A stretch of 64,000 nt of DNA from Gigaspora rosea (lineage: Eukaryota > Glomeromycota > Glomeromycetes > Diversisporales > Gigasporaceae), in the NCBI GenBank assembly GCA_003550325.1, contig QKWP01000140.1, forward strand, positions 245,836-309,835, in the 5' to 3' direction. The translations under genes and the position numbers were made by a program. Positions 59,583-64,000 of this stretch are shown piece by piece. The stretch's first letter is position 1. Each line of letters starts with the position of its first letter. The notes under the pieces are model-generated. The model made no database searches. It saw nothing but the letters and a program-made list of their open reading frames with translations, and was not told where the DNA came from.

Positions 59583-59849
59583 ATGAATAGAGCATATAAA
59601 CTATACTTAAAACAAATTGAAGTACACAAAACAAGTCATCCTTCATCACTTGCAGAAGAAGTTTTACAAGCCTATTATCCTGATTTATCCTGTACTTTCT
59701 GTTACCCTGTTTCTAATTTACACTGTCCTTTACAACAATTTTGGGGAACATATCGAGACAACAATTTTGCCAACAAATATTCTCAAAAAACAATCAAAAG
59801 TTTAATAAATAATTTGAGCAAAGGTTTACTAAGTTATATAAAAAAATAA
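59583..59849 (+). CDS. Unrecognised 88-aa open frame, perhaps a gag-like fragment
   Basis: The frame MNRAYKLYLKQIEVHKTSHP... includes 'YYPDLSCTFCYPVSNLHCPL' with a CTFC pair and later C/H residues, and ends in a Lys/Leu-rich tail. It lies about 450 bp downstream of the LTR-like block at 58754-59130, which is why a retroelement leader protein is one option. I do not recognise it, and a decayed fragment is as likely. Confidence 0.3.
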   Translation: MNRAYKLYLKQIEVHKTSHPSSLAEEVLQAYYPDLSCTFCYPVSNLHCPLQQFWGTYRDNNFANKYSQKTIKSLINNLSKGLLSYIKK

Positions 59850-61139
59850 TTTGAGAGCATTAAAAAAGATTATTAATCTAAATTCATATAATAAACAATT
59901 AAAAGCTAATTAGATTCAATTTATGTAGTGCATTACTAGTTCAGAACTAAAGCAGCCTATTTTAAATAGATTAATATCTCTAGTTGCAATAGTACAGAAA
60001 CAAAAATTCTGTAACTTTATAATCAATCATAGCCTTTGATCAATTATTATTAATCAAAAGCTATAATTGATCAAACTCTATAATTAATTATAGTATTTTG
60101 ATTAACAAAAGGCTATGATCGATCGAACTCAATAATTGATCATAATTGAACTAAAAATTTAATAATTAATCATGATCATATTGACTAAACAATTGATTAT
60201 ATTAGGTTCAATTTCAAATTTTATCTAAGGGAGTAACAAAAATTAGGTAATTTTTTAGAGAAAGAAGAGGGTAAAAAAAGATGAAATTATATACATATTA
60301 AAAAAGGGGAAGGGAGTAGGCCTCTAATAAAAAATAATCAGGTGATTAATAATATAGTCCTAATAGTCTGAAAATAAAAATTTTAATACAATATTTCTAG
60401 TATAAAAATAACAATTCCAATATTTATTTAGCAATTATTTCCTAACTAAAATAATGGACTGTTTTAGTAGAAAATAGATATTTATTACACATATGTACAT
60501 ATGTATATATTGTATATATATACATTTTTTGACTTATGATTTACAAATTTTTTATCAATTGTTTGCTTAAATATTTTGTTTTCAAAATTCTTATATCAGT
60601 CTTTTTTGAATTAACTGAATAAAAACTATATACAGTCACCTTATAATAAAATTGTCATCTTATTATATGTGTCTGTTATATTTTTACCAATCATTTCATT
60701 CATGTGTATCAAAGTATCATGATTGTCTAGTACATTTTTACTAATCATTTTGCACATGTAAAAAATGGATAGCATAAATGGTAACAATCACATGTCGAAA
60801 TTCACAATGATTATACCAAATAAATGTTAGTGTTAATGGCCCTTATATCTATATTTTTTAATTTTTACTGCATATATTTATATATATATAATATATTACA
60901 GTATTTTAATTTTAAGTTCGTGCACTTAACGTTTTTGATTGGTCATAACTAGAAAATGTAATCAGAGCGTGGGAAAACATTTTGATGTGTTAAAAATGAC
61001 AATTAGTTACTTTTTAATCTGTAATTATTGCGACATTTACATGTTAATGTGTAATGTTATAATAAATTCATAATTTATCTATTAATAATCAGTTCTTTTG
61101 ATTATTTTTAATAATTGACTTTAGTTTTTTATGTAAGGT
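59850..61139. other. Spacer without recognisable genes
   Basis: Inverted ATTGATCA/TGATCAAT words at 60030-60190 and a TATATA patch at 60480-60530 are the only structure. Confidence 0.5.
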
Positions 61140-61885
61140 GAGTATAGGTATTATGGCACAGCTAACTTTTATAGCCAGTATCACATAATCTAAAAATCAG
61201 AATTAAACATTTTGGTATCATTTGATTCATCACACCAAGACGAATCGAATAGTACCAAAATCGTTCGATTCTAATCACTAGATCACACGATATTGCAAAT
61301 TAAAAAAAAGCTAAAAAATCAACAAATTATTATACGTGTACCAATTATGACGCACACGTGATATTCGTGATCTAGTGATCAGAATTGAATAATTTTGGTA
61401 CCATTCGATTCATCTCAATGAGACGAGTTGAATAGTACCAAAATCATTTTGTTTTAACTACCACTTCACAAGTTATAAGCACTAAAAGATTAAATTTTAA
61501 AAAACTTCTATTATGATGCAATAAATTTTTTACAAATGACTATTAGTAAAAAATTATCTGATTTTTATAAAAATTTAGAGTTAAGTAGAATTTCTTATGA
61601 TGAAGAAAATTGTCTTAATAACAAAGGTCGATTTACTTAATAAAAAAGCCACTATTAACATTCTATGATTAGGTTTTTATTAAAGCTTAAAATCAAAAAT
61701 TTTATTTATTTATTTAGACATCAATATCTTGTGACCCAGTGATCAGAATCAGATAATTTTACTACCATTCGATTCATCTCATCGAGATGAATTGAATAGT
61801 AGTAAAATCATTTGACTCTGATCACTGGATCACAAGATATCACGTGTGTGTCATAATTGGTAGTGCGTTATAATACCTATATCCA
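61140..61885. mobile_element. Composite element holding three related hairpins
   Basis: GTATAGGTATTATGGC on the left pairs with the mirror of a GTTATAATACCTATATCC segment near 61868. Inside, three hairpins (about 61186-61290, 61365-61460, 61728-61853) share AGTGATCAGAATTRRATAAT, CATTCGATTCATCTC and mirror words around a GAGACGA/GAGATGA centre. A fourth relic lies at 63165-63265. Confidence 0.65.
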
Positions 61886-62145
61886 CATTATACTTAGCAT
61901 CTTTTGGATTTAGAAAATTGCTTCTGTTCTTATGCGCACTTTGTATCTTTAAAATAAGATTAACTGAGATATGGATAACAAATGAACAATAGTAGAGGTA
62001 TGATAGTTCAGGACTAGCAAGATAGTTAGTAGCACAGTAGTATTTTTTATTTTTTATTTTTTTCTTTTCTCTTTTTATAAGGCAATACTAACTTTTTGTG
62101 CAATAACGAACGTAGCAAGTATGATAGTTAGAGGAGCTGTTAGGG
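61886..62145. repeat. ATAGTA/GCAAGATAG-type low-complexity repeats
   Basis: Loosely repeated words (ATGATAGTT, TAGCAAGATAGT, AGCACAATAG) occur at 61985-62140 and again at 62410-62690. They give weak frames on the minus strand. Confidence 0.5.
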
Positions 62146-62402
62146 TATACATGCTGGCAAAACCCGGACAAATTCCAAATAATAAAAAAACAATTGCTAT
62201 TTATAAAAGATTAAATCAAATAAATAATCTTAATATTTTGTAAATATATTATTTATAACTATAAGAATATATATGATTTGTTTAAATAAAGATTATTAAT
62301 AAAGTTTTTGAAATATTAGTAATACTAGAATTTGGGATTTGGGATTTGGGATGACGGACAAATCCCAAACTATAGTAAGTCGGGATTTTGCCAACATGTA
62401 TA
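62146..62402. mobile_element. 257-bp MITE with perfect 9-bp target duplication
   Basis: TATACATGCTGGCAAAACCC on the left is mirrored by GGGATTTTGCCAACATGTATA (last 20 bases) on the right. CTGTTAGGG stands at both borders (62137-62145 and 62403-62411). A GGGATTT triplet repeat lies at 62334-62352. Confidence 0.85.
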
Positions 62403-62790
62403 CTGTTAGGGGCATAGCAAGATAGTAGCACAATAGTATTTTTTATATACTATATTAACATTTTTTTTCTTTAGAATAAAACGTAACACAATAATGAACA
62501 TAGCACAATAATAAAAGCATGATAGTTCGGGGTGTTAGTAACATAGTAATATATATATATTTTTTTATATATATATATGCAATACTAAGGTTTCTTTTTT
62601 TCTTTAAAACAGAACATAGCGTGATAATAAACATATAATAGTTAACGCATAATAGTTCGAGACATAGCAAGATAGTTAGAGGAGCGCCAGAAATCACCTG
62701 ATTAGGGTTTCACTAAGTAGCTGACCCCTACCCCCCACCTGATAATTTTCTAAGCATTTGATTGGTTAAAATTTAATAATATATATATAT

Positions 62791-63129
62791 GGAGTGTCTT
62801 CAATTAAAAGGGCCCATTTTTACATATATTTTATTTTGAGATATTTGAGTTTAATTATTTGTTTTGATTTTCGGACTGATCCGGGATCAATCAAATTTCA
62901 CGATATTGATTGGTTAAAGACGGCAGGTGACTATCGGGTAAACTCGTGACGTGTTGGCTCTACGCAGCCTCATGTAATTTTTCTTTTTACATTATCTTGA
63001 TTTTTTATTATGTAATTCAACTTTCATTTATAATTAAAAAAAGTCAATCATGTCAAAATTTATATGAATTTAACGAAAACTCATTTTTCAAAAAAATGTA
63101 AAAATGGCCCTTTTAATTGAAGACACCCC
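62791..63129. mobile_element. 339-bp MITE family B, copy 2
   Basis: GGAGTGTCTTCAATTAAAAG and its inverted partner GGGGTGTCTTCAATTAAAAG are set in a TATATA target. The element matches 35164-35502 in the opposite orientation and at the same length. CGGACTGATCCGG and GTGACTATCGGGTAAACTCG lie inside. Confidence 0.85.
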
Positions 63130-63671
63130 ATATATATATATTAAAAATTTGCTATCTTTTGATATACTGGTCTGTTTTGGACGATTCAACTACCAAAATG
63201 CTCGTCTCAGTGAGACGATTCCAACAAGCCCAAAATCATCAAAATCCAATCACTGGATCCCAAGATCATTCAACTTTTGTGTAATTTTAATAGTAATTTT
63301 TAAAATTACTAAGTAAATTTATTTTTTATATTCAGACTTTTTAGTCAAGTCTGAGTCTGGTCTGGGAGATCCCCGAAGAACTCTGATATAACTCAGATCC
63401 AGACTCAAAATTTTAATATAACTTTATACACTTAATTTTATTAAAAGCTTTATACAAAATTATCATATAAGTTCAAATTTACTATAAATTATACAATTTC
63501 AGATCTGAGTACCAGTATGATCATGTTAACCACCAAAGCCAAAAACATAATTACACAAAAAAAAGTGACGAAGAGAAAATCAGAAACCTATCTAGAAAAA
63601 AAAAGGCAGTAGTTAACCGTGTTCAAATTCAACAACAAAATTTTTAGTTCCGAAAATAAGCTACCCATACG
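63130..63671. other. Spacer with a hairpin relic
   Basis: A CTCGTCTCAGTGAGACGA hairpin relic at 63165-63265 and repeated AGACTT/AGTCTGAGTCTGG words at 63330-63370. No gene. Confidence 0.5.
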
Positions 63672-64000
63672 ATCGATGAAAGTTGCTATATAGTAAAGTC
63701 TAAATTTTACTAAGCAAATCGATTAAAGTCGCATAAGTAACATTGTTCAGCAGATCAAAATACGCGTACCCTGAAAATTTCATACAGATTGAAGAACTTT
63801 TTATTATTTGACTTTTAATTTTTACGTTCAACGGTTTTTTTTTTATAAAAAAAAATCCGTTGAACGTAAAAATTAAAAGTCAAATAATAAAAAGTTCTCC
63901 AATCTGTATAAATTTTCAGAGTACGCGTATTTTGATCTGCTGAACAATGTTACTTATGCGACTTTAATCGATTTACTTAGTAAAATTTAGACTTTACTAT
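63672..64000. mobile_element. Foldback family C, copy 3 (best preserved)
   Basis: The left arm (TAGTAAAGTCTAAATTTTAC at about 63690, GATTAAAGTCGCATAAGTAA, ATCAAAATACGCGTACCCTG) is mirrored almost perfectly by the right arm up to the window edge, around a centre of TTTTTACGTTCAACGG, T-run, A-run and mirror. It probably continues past 64000. Confidence 0.85.

Noticed and set aside
62455..62697. 80-codon minus-strand frame
   Set aside because: Produced by low-complexity ATAGTA repeats.

Overview
The window looks like nuclear DNA of an arbuscular mycorrhizal fungus (Glomeromycotina, most likely Rhizophagus or a close relative). The reasons are very AT-rich sequence, short GT...AG introns (about 60-135 bp) ending in T-rich TTTAG/TCTAG, a kinase family carrying the CxxC-x9-CxxC 'TCSKCK...WCKPC' module, a KRBA2/SCAND3-like integrase relic, and a dense carpet of small inverted-repeat transposons. 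The organism call is inference from remembered family patterns; no search was run. One assembly gap (N) lies at 42783-43736 and a single N at 16458.

Layout. 1-7.7 kb: extremely AT-rich, gene-empty, with several MITEs. 7.7-12.5 kb: a broken integrase gene on the minus strand whose middle is blown up into about 16 tandem mini-exon/intron units. 12.5-22.4 kb: tandem repeats, large palindromes and a 1.1-kb hAT-type element with an 8-bp target duplication. 22.5-31.7 kb: the only convincingly intact gene and its inverted partner. These two divergent paralogues start 769 bp apart, and in each I could rebuild ten exons joining a thioredoxin domain, a PITH domain (TXNL1-like), a Cys4 module and a kinase domain with a lost HRD aspartate. 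The plus copy (1095 aa) is intact. The minus copy is cut short right after the kinase domain by a small deletion, and its detached C-terminal frame survives downstream. 31.7-64 kb: mostly repeats, namely MITEs, a tRNA-derived SINE, a broken RING-type gene, 75-bp tandem repeats, two copies of a retroelement end (one carrying a nested MITE whose empty site is visible in the other copy), giant foldback repeats, and minor coding fragments.

The two observations I rate highest are the thioredoxin-PITH-pseudokinase fusion pair (22.5-31.7 kb) and the tandem exon-intron array (8.3-11.2 kb), in which the introns appear to be made from the same short repeat as the exons. A third is that several MITEs with unrelated ends share an inner core: a telomere-like TTAGGG run followed by a GATC..AAATTTGATTGG motif.

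How the genes work together: there is no operon or pathway here. The divergent kinase pair shares a repeat-bearing intergenic region that could act as a common promoter. Everything else is mobile DNA or its debris.
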